From: Eubacterium sp. UBA3720
GTDB lineage: Bacteria > Bacillota > Clostridia > Lachnospirales > Lachnospiraceae
DNA: 23,700 bases
Assembly: GCA_002371335.1 (NCBI GenBank)
Contig: DFHP01000037.1
Location: 1-23,700 of the forward strand
Reading direction: 5' to 3'
Below are positions 8,091-14,195 of this stretch, piece by piece. Numbering within the stretch: position 1 is the stretch's first letter; the number at the start of each line of letters is the position of its first letter. The notes under the pieces are model-generated. The model had not been told where the DNA came from, did not search any database, and worked only from the letters and a program-made list of their open reading frames with translations. Made by a program: the position numbers and the translations under genes.

Positions 8091-8486
8091 ATGAAAAACA
8101 TTATTGACGTTCTGAGAACAAGTGATGATTTCACGGCGGGAAAAGGCGCATCCGGGGAACAGATAGACGCAGCATCGAAATCCCTTGGTCTCGTTTTTGC
8201 CAAGGACTATCTGAGGTATCTTCAAGTGTTCGGACTGGCTTTTGTTAACGGGCATGAGTTGACGGGAATTGGGATGATCCCCCGCTGCGATGTCGTGGCT
8301 GTCACGTTAGAGAAAAGAAAGCTGCCCCATGTAAAAGCAATCCCTGATGACTGGTATGTCCTGGAGGATACGAATATTGACAGTATTGTTATCTGGCAGG
8401 ATTCAAAAGGATTTGTATATATGGAATCTCCGGGAGTGATCAGGCAGATTTATGCTTCAATGGCAGAATACATATTACATGAATAA
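8091..8486 (+). CDS. SMI1/KNR4 (SUKH) family immunity protein
   Basis: 131 aa from ATG 8091, with AGGGTGA just upstream overlapping the toxin stop. A longer frame from 8001 would overlap the nuclease gene by 86 bp and is less likely. SUKH features are a Leu/Ala-rich first helix (GEQIDAASKSLGLVFAKDY), the motif FVNGHELTGIGM, and a strand-rich end with IVIWQDSKGFVY. SUKH proteins bind and neutralise cognate, often nuclease, toxins in the cytoplasm. Position directly after the LHH-like gene makes it the likely cognate immunity protein. No terminator is obvious after it. Confidence 0.85.
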   Translation: MKNIIDVLRTSDDFTAGKGASGEQIDAASKSLGLVFAKDYLRYLQVFGLAFVNGHELTGIGMIPRCDVVAVTLEKRKLPHVKAIPDDWYVLEDTNIDSIVIWQDSKGFVYMESPGVIRQIYASMAEYILHE

Positions 8487-8551
8487 TCTGCGTTTGTTTC
8501 TGTGTGGGGAATTCGATCACGATTATGAAATCTATATCATTATGATTAGTA

Positions 8552-8590
8552 TTGACAAAACGCCCCCCTTTCGTAATACGGTTGTATTAC
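8552..8590 (+). promoter_or_regulatory. promoter with palindromic operator (toxin-antitoxin type)
   Basis: TTGACA (8552-8557), a 16-nt spacer and TAATAC (8574-8579). The perfect palindrome GTAATAC-GGTT-GTATTAC (8573-8590) covers the -10 box, as in operators bound by type II antitoxins. Only a toxin fragment follows, so the operon it served seems to have been deleted. Confidence 0.55.
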
Positions 8591-8599
8591 AAAGGAGGT

Positions 8600-8692
8600 G
8601 GCAACTATCGTATCCTTGCAGATATCAGAGATAAAGAACTGGTGATCATAGTTGTAGAGGTTGGTCATAGAAGTTCCATCTACAAACAATAA
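8600..8692 (+). pseudogene. RelE/ParE-family toxin, C-terminal remnant
   Basis: One frame reads GNYRILADIRDKELVIIVVE followed by VGHRSSIYKQ and TAA (8690-8692). This is the last ~30 residues of a RelE-type mRNA-interferase toxin: the core beta-strands GNYRI and LVIIVVEVGHR, then the tail IYK. There is no start codon, no N-terminal two-thirds and no antitoxin. The fragment follows directly after the promoter/operator at 8552-8590, which suggests a single internal deletion. The AAAGGAGG at 8591-8598 is in the coding frame (KGG), so it is probably not a ribosome binding site. Confidence 0.7.
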
Positions 8693-8734
8693 AAAGCATC
8701 CCGATAGTATCCGCCGTATTCAAATCCGAAAAAG

Positions 8735-8814
8735 CCCTGACGAATTGAAACCGTTGAAAAATCACATCGTCAGGGTTATAATAAACGCAAAGAGTTAGTT
8801 CGCTCTAACTTTTT
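8735..8814 (+). promoter_or_regulatory. consensus promoter with inverted repeat, followed by a weak terminator-like hairpin
   Basis: TTGAAA (8754-8759), 17 nt, TATAAT (8777-8782). CCCTGACGA (8735-8743) and TCGTCAGGG (8767-8775) form a perfect 9-bp inverted repeat around the -35 box, with the right arm inside the spacer. Ten bp after the -10 box is AGTTAG/CTAACT (8793-8798/8805-8810) followed by T5. Any transcript would meet this hairpin at once, or read on 60 nt into the structured repeat at 8873. Confidence 0.5.
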
Positions 8815-8872
8815 GATGTAATTTAATAAGAAACTTTCAACCGATTTTGAATTGGAGCCGCTTTGACGTTGC

Positions 8873-9053
8873 TTATTTCAGTGTGAGAAGACCCCGGCTT
8901 CTTAAGTGGCGGGTTATGACAGGCTCATCTCAGTGGGGATTCAATCTTCCGCTGAGATAAGCGCTCTGTCAGGATGCACAGGGATTCGGTTTGGAAGGTG
9001 TCAGCTGAAGCTGACCCGAATCCCGCGCCAAGTCTCGCAAGCGAGACTTGAAT
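8873..9053 (+). ncRNA. structured repeat, copy B (candidate non-coding RNA)
   Basis: A 181-bp element roughly 85% identical to 10568-10747. In order: 5' arm TTATTTCAGTG; hairpin around CTTCTTAAG; GGCGGGTTATGACA; arm TCTCAGTGG pairing with CCGCTGAGA; CTGT-CAGGATGC-ACAG; GGATTCGG/CCGAATCC (one-sided 10-nt bulge) enclosing GTCAGC-TGAA-GCTGAC; CAAGTCTCG-CAAG-CGAGACTTG; then AAT. It ends 66 bp before the methyltransferase start. It could be a 5'-leader element, an orphan omega/HEARO-type RNA or a MITE-like repeat. Confidence 0.6.
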
Positions 9054-9119
9054 GAATTGCGGCTGACAATGATGCTAAGCGGAAAGAAAAGAAATGCGTA
9101 TAAGGAAGGAGCTTGATAA

Positions 9120-9743
9120 ATGGGATTATTCAAGGATTATGTGAGCCAGACGCGCAAGCCGGAGGGTTTTCTGGGAAAAATGATGCTGAAGGGAATGAAT
9201 CACGGGCATGCAAAGATGGCAGACTGGGGAATGGATCACCTGCGGAAAGCGGATCCGGCGAATATCGTTGACCTTGGGTGCGGCGGCGGAAGGAACGCCG
9301 GAGAGCTGCTGAAAAAATATGAGAAGGCTCATGTCACAGCAATCGACTACTCCGAACTGTCGGTGGAGAATGCGAGGAAATATAATCAGGAAATGATCGC
9401 AGCCGGAAGGTGCGATGTGCAGCAGGGAGATGTTTCCGCGCTGAATCTGGAGGCGGAAGCTTATGATCTGGCGACAGCTTTCGAGACCATCTATTTCTGG
9501 CCCGGACTTGTACAGTGTTTTTCACAGGTGGCGAAGGTGCTGAAACCGGGCGGATATTTCCTGATCTGCAATGAATCCGACGGAACTGACCCTGCAAGTC
9601 TGAAGTTCGAGAAGATCATAGATGGAATGAAGAATCACACAGCAGAAGAGATAGAGTCAGCTTTAAAAGAGGCCGGATTCTCGAAAGTAAAAGCAGATCA
9701 TCATAAAAAGAAACCGTGGCTTACAGTACTTGCCAGAAAATAA
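9120..9743 (+). CDS. class I SAM-dependent methyltransferase
   Basis: 207 aa. Motif I is VDLGCGGGRNAGE at about residues 50-62. An acidic end of strand 2 follows (VTAIDYSELSV), then a GDVSAL region, a motif IV-like YDLATAFETIYFW, and the post-motif KVLKPGGYFLI. These are the hallmarks of the UbiE/Methyltransf_11-type Rossmann fold. The start has AAGGAG 9 nt upstream. The substrate cannot be told from sequence. It is flanked by the structured repeat upstream and the convergent Crp/Fnr gene downstream, so it is probably a single-gene transcript. Confidence 0.88.
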   Translation: MGLFKDYVSQTRKPEGFLGKMMLKGMNHGHAKMADWGMDHLRKADPANIVDLGCGGGRNAGELLKKYEKAHVTAIDYSELSVENARKYNQEMIAAGRCDVQQGDVSALNLEAEAYDLATAFETIYFWPGLVQCFSQVAKVLKPGGYFLICNESDGTDPASLKFEKIIDGMKNHTAEEIESALKEAGFSKVKADHHKKKPWLTVLARK

Positions 9744-9760
9744 AAACACTGCCTCTGATC

Positions 9761-9778
9761 GGAAGGCCTCAGCCTTCC
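9761..9778. terminator. hairpin between convergent genes
   Basis: GGAAGGC-CTCA-GCCTTCC is a perfect 7-bp stem with a tetraloop, overlapping the last codons of the Crp/Fnr gene and 17 bp after the methyltransferase. There is no strong T-run, so its efficiency is uncertain. Confidence 0.45.
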
Positions 9779-10443
9779 AGAGTTTGCTGAAGAGCGGTAT
9801 CATCCAGGATCCTGATCTTATGAGAGGAGCACTGAATGATACCCTGACTCTCCAGCTTTTTTATTTCCCGGTGAAGTGACGTCCGGGATACGTTCATTAT
9901 GGACGCCCATCTGGTCATGGAATCCGGGATCTGAATCGTGCTGCTTCCCGTCTCTCTTTGGCGCAGCAGGAGAAAGAACGCTGCTTTTTGCGCGATCCCG
10001 CTATAGGAGAGTAACTCCAGCCTCTGCTGAAGCAAATAGGTGGCGGAAGCGATCTCCGTGATCAGATTTTCCATGATACGAATATCTTTCTGCATAAGTT
10101 TCAGCAGATCTTCCTTGCGAAACATCATCAGAGTGACCGGTTCGACAGCGGTCACATCACAGGGATATCTGTGACTGGTCGAAAAAACAGCCGCGGGACC
10201 GATCAGATCTCCGGGATTGCGGATGGATACATTTACATGGCTCCCGTTTGGAAAAAGCTTTTGCGCTTCCACCCGCCCTTCCAGAATGATCCCGATACGG
10301 TCCGCGTTTTCCATCAAATGAAAAATAGTCTCATCTTTATCGTAGCACTGTATATGATGCGGAGCTGACTCCAGAAAAGACCGAAGATCCCTTGAAGAGA
10401 CTCCGCGAAACAGGGTGCTCCGTTCCAAAATCGTATAATCCAT
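9769..10443 (-). CDS. Crp/Fnr-family transcriptional regulator
   Basis: 224 aa from ATG 10443, preceded by AAGGAG on the minus strand; a longer frame to 10485 lacks this signal. A cyclic-nucleotide-binding-type beta-barrel (about 15-120: IILEGRVEAQKL, NPGDLIGPAAVF) is followed by the dimer helix and a C-terminal winged helix with DSMTRWASIMNVSRTSLHRE as the recognition region. There is no N-terminal Cys cluster for an FNR-type Fe-S centre, so the signal is probably small-molecule or haem rather than Fe-S. It is divergent from the DUF2249-cupin-ferredoxin-flavorubredoxin genes and is their likely regulator (inference by position, as with Dnr/HcpR-type NO regulators). Confidence 0.88.
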   Translation of the reverse strand: MDYTILERSTLFRGVSSRDLRSFLESAPHHIQCYDKDETIFHLMENADRIGIILEGRVEAQKLFPNGSHVNVSIRNPGDLIGPAAVFSTSHRYPCDVTAVEPVTLMMFRKEDLLKLMQKDIRIMENLITEIASATYLLQQRLELLSYSGIAQKAAFFLLLRQRETGSSTIQIPDSMTRWASIMNVSRTSLHREIKKLESQGIIQCSSHKIRILDDTALQQTLEG

Positions 10444-10567
10444 GAAAAAATCTCCTTTTTTGCACCCGGGTAATTGTGAAGACATGCGGTCAGAAATTGT
10501 GTGACGTTCAACCGGCTTCCGCGCAAAGAACTTCTATGCCTTACTGCTTCGCAATTGCCGAATGCAT

Positions 10568-10747
10568 TTATCTCAGTGTGAGAAGCCCCCCACTTCTTAA
10601 GTGTCGGGTTATGACAAGCTCGTCTCAGTGGGGGCCAATCTCCCACTGAGATAAACGCTCCGCGAGGATGCGCAGGGATTCGGTTTGGAAGATGTCAGCT
10701 GAAGCTGACCCGAATCCCGCGCCAAGTCTCGCGAGCGAGCCTTGAAT
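10568..10747 (+). ncRNA. structured repeat, copy A (candidate non-coding RNA)
   Basis: A 180-bp near-twin of 8873-9053, differing mainly at stem or loop positions. The 5' arm TTATCTCAGTG (10568-10578) is the exact complement of CACTGAGATAA (10644-10654). The internal arm TCTCAGTGGG also pairs with that 3' arm, so two mutually exclusive hairpins are possible. It continues with ACGCTC-CGCGAGGATGCG, GGATTCGG/CCGAATCC enclosing GTCAGC-TGAA-GCTGAC, and CAAGTCTCG-CGAG-CGAGCCTTG, ending AAT. It lies in the divergent region between crp/fnr and the DUF2249 gene, 121 bp before the latter. Confidence 0.6.
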
Positions 10748-10868
10748 TATATTATACACGAAAAAAATGTTAATTGTGTATCTGGGGATACAGATTTATG
10801 CAGAGAGTATGTATATACTAACCTCAGAAAGACAAAAGACACACACCCGGAAAGCGAGGATGAAAAAT

Positions 10869-11549
10869 ATGGCATTTAAAGACTGGAATACAGAGAATTT
10901 TAAGAAAATCGATGTACGCGGCGTTCAGGGGAATTTCTTCCCGGGACTTAAGAAGCAGGCGATGGGCCTGCCGGTCGGTGCCGGAATGGAAGTGATCCAG
11001 AGTTTTGACCCGATCCCTTTGTATGAAGTAATGGAGGACCTGGGCTATGAGCACCACACCGAGCAGAAAGGAGATGCTGAGTTTCACGCATATTTCTATC
11101 GTACAGAGCAGAAACAGAGCGAGAAGGATATTCCGATGAGACCTGCGGCGCTTACAAATATGCCGCTGATCGATGAAGGCCTTGGAAAAGTTGCGGTGGA
11201 GTTCTGGGATCTCACCTGGAACGATGAGAAGAGACATCTGCCGTATGAAATGCGGCTTCTCTTGTCGCTCACAAATGCGGTCGGTGCAGGCAGAATGCGT
11301 CAGGCGGCCAGAGAACTTGTGAAAGCTTATATTCACGGCCTGGACAGCGCGGCGCTGGACGATGTATTTGAGCTTCTGGCATGGAATCAGGGAATCGGCT
11401 ATTTCAGTTCAGAGATAGGACCGTCCACACTGTTTGCGGCGTATAAGACCATAAAAAACATGGAAAAACAGGGTAAAGAACGCAGCGAGATCTGTGAGAC
11501 GCTGAAGGAAAAATTCGGTGAAAAGAATCCGGACGTAAAAGTACAGTAA
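10869..11549 (+). CDS. DUF2249 domain plus AhpD/CMD-like helical domain protein
   Basis: ATG 10869 has GAGGA 8 nt upstream; ATG 10860 is also in frame, and frames from 10767 are less likely. Residues ~10-75 match DUF2249 (KIDVRG start, SFDPIPLYEVMEDLGY), a TusA/SirA-like fold often found beside NO and denitrification genes. Residues ~95-200 look like a helical AhpD/carboxymuconolactone-decarboxylase-type domain, but without the CxxC redox pair. No Cys is present at all, so peroxidase chemistry is unlikely. It is the first gene of a run with cupin, ferredoxin and flavorubredoxin, and divergent from a Crp/Fnr regulator. A sensor or accessory role in NO/O2 stress is inferred from that context. 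Confidence 0.75.
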   Translation: MAFKDWNTENFKKIDVRGVQGNFFPGLKKQAMGLPVGAGMEVIQSFDPIPLYEVMEDLGYEHHTEQKGDAEFHAYFYRTEQKQSEKDIPMRPAALTNMPLIDEGLGKVAVEFWDLTWNDEKRHLPYEMRLLLSLTNAVGAGRMRQAARELVKAYIHGLDSAALDDVFELLAWNQGIGYFSSEIGPSTLFAAYKTIKNMEKQGKERSEICETLKEKFGEKNPDVKVQ

Positions 11550-11567
11550 AGGAGAGGCAGGTAAGCG

Positions 11568-12221
11568 ATGAAGGAAAAAGTCGGCGAGGTGTTTTCAATC
11601 GCGGAAGATAATCCTCCGGTACCGGGCTGTACTGTATCGAAAGAAATAAGCGGAGGGAAAAATTACATATCTGTATTCTCTCTGGCAAAAAATACAGATA
11701 TCAGCGCGGAGATCTATCCGTATCATAAGCTGTTGATCGTATCCGAAGGCAGCCTGACAGTATATGGGACAAATGGCAGTGAAAAAACACTTGCAGCAGG
11801 TGAGTCTGTCCTGACAGAGACAGATACGCCGGCCGGCATGAAGACCGGTACCGGAGTCGTATACACAGAGATAGCGATCAGAAAGGAAGATATTATGAAC
11901 GAAGCAGTAAAAGCAGGAGATGTTTTCAAACTGGCGGAGCTTATTCCGTATCAGGAAGGAAAGATCGTAAATATGGACGTCGTACATAATGACAAAATGA
12001 AGTTTGTCGTGATGGCGTTCGATGAAGGAACAGGACTGTCAGAGCATGCGGCGCCGGGCGAAGCGCTGATCTTTGCCCTGGAGGGCGAGGCCGTGATCGG
12101 TTACGAGGGAAAGGAACATACGATCCGGGCAGGCGAAAACTTCCACTTTGCCAAAGGCGGACTCCACCTGGTAAGGGCAGAGAAGAAGTTTAAGATGGCG
12201 CTGCTCCTGACGCTGGAGTAA
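11568..12221 (+). CDS. two-domain cupin protein
   Basis: 217 aa made of two cupin barrels. The first (about 1-105) lacks the HxH metal motif (IYPYHKLLIVSEGSLTVYG). The second (about 115-217) has the fuller cupin pattern SEHAAPGEALIFALEGEAVI, then AGENFHFAKGGLHLV, with His and Glu ligands for a metal. It is 18 bp after the DUF2249 gene with GGAGAGG upstream, so they are co-transcribed. Cupins of this kind often sit with flavodiiron and ferredoxin genes in anaerobes. The substrate is unknown. Confidence 0.82.
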   Translation: MKEKVGEVFSIAEDNPPVPGCTVSKEISGGKNYISVFSLAKNTDISAEIYPYHKLLIVSEGSLTVYGTNGSEKTLAAGESVLTETDTPAGMKTGTGVVYTEIAIRKEDIMNEAVKAGDVFKLAELIPYQEGKIVNMDVVHNDKMKFVVMAFDEGTGLSEHAAPGEALIFALEGEAVIGYEGKEHTIRAGENFHFAKGGLHLVRAEKKFKMALLLTLE

Positions 12222-12231
12222 CGAGGCAGGA

Positions 12232-12333
12232 AATTGCGAAAACCATTTGAACAGGAATTTTGAGGGGCTGGGGAGTTGAAGTCCGCTTGCGGACTTTGTT
12301 CACAAAGTCCTTTGTGCGGGGCGTTTCGCAATT
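12232..12333. repeat. 102-bp element with terminal inverted repeats (MITE-like)
   Basis: AATTGCGAAA (12232-12241) and TTTCGCAATT (12324-12333) are perfect 10-bp terminal inverted repeats. Inside are two overlapping hairpins: AAGTCCGC-TT-GCGGACTT (12279-12296) and GGACTTTG-TTCA-CAAAGTCC (12291-12310). They share GGACTT and cannot form together. The segment GGAGTTGA-GTCCGC-GCGGACTTTGTT recurs near 23565, and CGCAATTGCCGAA recurs at about 10550. It sits inside the cupin-ferredoxin gap of the operon. Confidence 0.55.
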
Positions 12334-12363
12334 GCCGAAAATAAAGAAAGCGAGGAAAGGGTT

Positions 12364-12549
12364 ATGAAGTATGTAGTAAATGATGGATGTATCGGATGCG
12401 GACTTTGCGAGGGAACATGCCCGGAGGTATTCTCGATGACAGACGCGGGCGTTGCAGCGGCTATTGATGCGGATGTACCGGAGGAAGCATTGGACAGCGC
12501 TGCCGAGGCAAAAGACGGATGCCCTGTCGGAGCAATTGAAGAGGCATAA
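12364..12549 (+). CDS. single-cluster [4Fe-4S] ferredoxin
   Basis: 61 aa. The cluster motif is C-IG-C-GL-C (residues 9, 12, 15) with a fourth ligand in GCPVGAI near the C terminus. A further Cys in EGTCP is typical of one-cluster ferredoxins, where it may form a disulfide. The protein is very acidic. It probably passes electrons to the flavorubredoxin encoded next, since that enzyme's rubredoxin domain needs a reductant. GAGGAAAGG lies just upstream of the ATG. Confidence 0.92.
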   Translation: MKYVVNDGCIGCGLCEGTCPEVFSMTDAGVAAAIDADVPEEALDSAAEAKDGCPVGAIEEA

Positions 12550-12556
12550 GGAGACA

Positions 12557-12593
12557 GGCCGTGCTAAACGAACGAAGCGCGTTTAGCACGGCC
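12557..12593 (+). other. 14-bp perfect intercistronic hairpin
   Basis: GGCCGTGCTAAACG (12557-12570) and CGTTTAGCACGGCC (12580-12593) pair perfectly around a 9-nt loop. No T-run follows, so it is not a classic terminator. It lies between ferredoxin and flavorubredoxin and may stabilise or process the mRNA so that the two are made at different levels. Confidence 0.65.
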
Positions 12594-12621
12594 GAAACAT
12601 CGAAGCGAAGGAGGGATAACC

Positions 12622-14013
12622 TTGAGGAAACACGTAAAAGGAAACGTAAGCTGGGTCGGATATATAGACTGGGAACTGGAAAGCTTTCACGGCGATGATT
12701 ATTCCATCATGAACGGTTCCAGCCAGAACGCCTACCTGATCGAGGAAGAAAAAACAGTGCTGATCGATACGGTATGGACGCCGCATCGATTTGATTTCGT
12801 GGAAAACCTGAAAAAAGAGATCGATCTGAAAAAAATAGATTTTATCGTAGCCAATCACGGAGAGTGCGATCATTCCGGATCGCTTACGGCGCTGATGGAT
12901 GAGATCCCGGAAACGCCTATATACTGCACCGCGAACGCAGTAAAAAGCATTGAAGGGCAGTACGGCAGACGCGGCTGGAATTTTAAGGTAGTAAAGACCG
13001 GCGACAGCGTAGACATCGGAAACGGTAAGAAGCTGGTGTTCGTAGAAATGCGGATGCTTCACTGGCCGGATTCCATGGCCACGTTCATGACGGGCGATAA
13101 TATCCTGTTTTCCAATGATGCTTTCGGCCAGCACTACGCCGTAGAAGAATTGTTCAACGATAAGGCGGATCAGTGCCTGCTGAATAAGGAAGCGATGAAA
13201 TACTTCGCCAATATCCTGAATCCCTTCGCGGCGATTTTGACAAAAAAACTGACGGAAATCGCCGGATTTAACCTGACTTTCGATATGATCGCGCCGTCTC
13301 ATGGCGCCATCTGGCGTGAAAACCCGCTCCAGATCGTAGAGAAATACGCCGCATGGGCAGACGCATATCAGGAGGATCAGGTTACGATCGCATATGATAC
13401 CATGTGGGAAGGCACCACGAAGATCGCGCATAAGATAGCAGAAGAGATACACCGCCAGAGTCCGGATACCGTTGTCAAAGTGTTCAATATCGCAAAAGCG
13501 GATAAGAACGAGATCATGACAGAGGTATTTAAGTCCAAGGCTATCGCCGTCGGATCGCCCACGGTCAGCAATAGTATCCTTTCCAGCGTGGCAGGATGGA
13601 TGGAATTCCTGAAACAGCTGAAGTTCCGAAATAAAAAGGCAGCGGCCTTCGGATGCTACGGCTGGAGCGGAGAATCGGTCAAGGTCCTGCAGGAACTCTT
13701 AAGGGGCGCGGGATTCGATGTGATCGATGAAAATATCCGCTCACAGTGGAATCCGGAGGAAAGTGACTTTGCGGGTATTCCGGCGCTTGTGACAGCCCTG
13801 ATCGGAAAGACTGAGGCTGCACCCGGTGAAGAGACATCCTTGAAAGGCAAGGCCGCAAAGTATCAGTGCGGTCCGTGCGGATATATCTATGATCCGGAAA
13901 AAGGAGATCCGGATGGCGGGATCGCTCCCGGCACGGCCTTTGAAGATCTTCCGGAAGACTGGTGCTGCCCCGTCTGCGGCGTAAGCAAGGATATGTTTGA
14001 AGAGATCAAGTGA
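12622..14013 (+). CDS. flavodiiron protein with C-terminal rubredoxin (flavorubredoxin; NO/O2 reductase)
   Basis: 463 aa in three domains. A metallo-beta-lactamase-like diiron domain (1-250) has the ligands HGECDH (79-84), His in MLHWPDS (about 145), Asp in NDAFGQH (about 165) and His in SHGAIW (about 227). A flavodoxin domain (about 255-395) has the FMN-loop region GSPTVSNS. A rubredoxin domain (about 412-463) has CGPCG and CCPVCG. All diiron ligands are present, so it should reduce NO to N2O or O2 to water in the cytoplasm. Start is TTG 12622 with AAGGAGG about 7 nt upstream. This domain order is that of NorV-type flavorubredoxins. It is the last gene of the operon, ending at the 14142 terminator. 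Confidence 0.93.
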   Translation: MRKHVKGNVSWVGYIDWELESFHGDDYSIMNGSSQNAYLIEEEKTVLIDTVWTPHRFDFVENLKKEIDLKKIDFIVANHGECDHSGSLTALMDEIPETPIYCTANAVKSIEGQYGRRGWNFKVVKTGDSVDIGNGKKLVFVEMRMLHWPDSMATFMTGDNILFSNDAFGQHYAVEELFNDKADQCLLNKEAMKYFANILNPFAAILTKKLTEIAGFNLTFDMIAPSHGAIWRENPLQIVEKYAAWADAYQEDQVTIAYDTMWEGTTKIAHKIAEEIHRQSPDTVVKVFNIAKADKNEIMTEVFKSKAIAVGSPTVSNSILSSVAGWMEFLKQLKFRNKKAAAFGCYGWSGESVKVLQELLRGAGFDVIDENIRSQWNPEESDFAGIPALVTALIGKTEAAPGEETSLKGKAAKYQCGPCGYIYDPEKGDPDGGIAPGTAFEDLPEDWCCPVCGVSKDMFEEIK

Positions 14014-14052
14014 GATTTCCGGTATACGATTTTCGGGTTATAAAGTAAGAAA

Positions 14053-14114
14053 CAAAACCTTTACGAAGTTATTTTTCATGATGACGACTGAACCTTCATC
14101 ATGAAGTGGGAAGT
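14053..14114 (+). repeat. ~60-bp palindromic dispersed repeat
   Basis: AAAACCTTTACGAAGTTATT, then TTTCATGATGACGACTGAA, then CCTTCATCATGAAGTGGGAA: the inverted copy of 4084-4143. It lies between the flavorubredoxin stop and its terminator. Confidence 0.6.
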
Positions 14115-14141
14115 TTTTGCAAAAAGAATAAATGAGTGCAG

Positions 14142-14177
14142 AGCGCCTGTGGCAGAATAGAATGCCGCAGGCGCTTA
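14142..14177 (+). terminator. Rho-independent terminator after flavorubredoxin
   Basis: AGCGCCTGTGGCA (14142-14154) and TGCCGCAGGCGCTT (14163-14176) form a 12-13 bp stem with one T-G pair and an 8-nt loop, followed by TTAATTT. It probably also serves the convergent Panacea gene. Confidence 0.7.
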
Positions 14178-14195
14178 ATTTGGGTAAAACAAAAT

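Noticed and set aside
8452..8634. 60-codon plus-strand frame overlapping the SUKH end
   Set aside because: It crosses the toxin-antitoxin promoter and operator in another frame than the RelE remnant and has no homology signal.
4252..10747. CRISPR array made from the structured repeats
   Set aside because: Copies are ~180 bp, thousands of bases apart and without regular spacers; no cas genes are present.
12583..13452. 289-codon open frame opposite the flavorubredoxin gene
   Set aside because: The plus strand encodes all diiron ligands and a strong Shine-Dalgarno; the minus frame has no recognisable domain.
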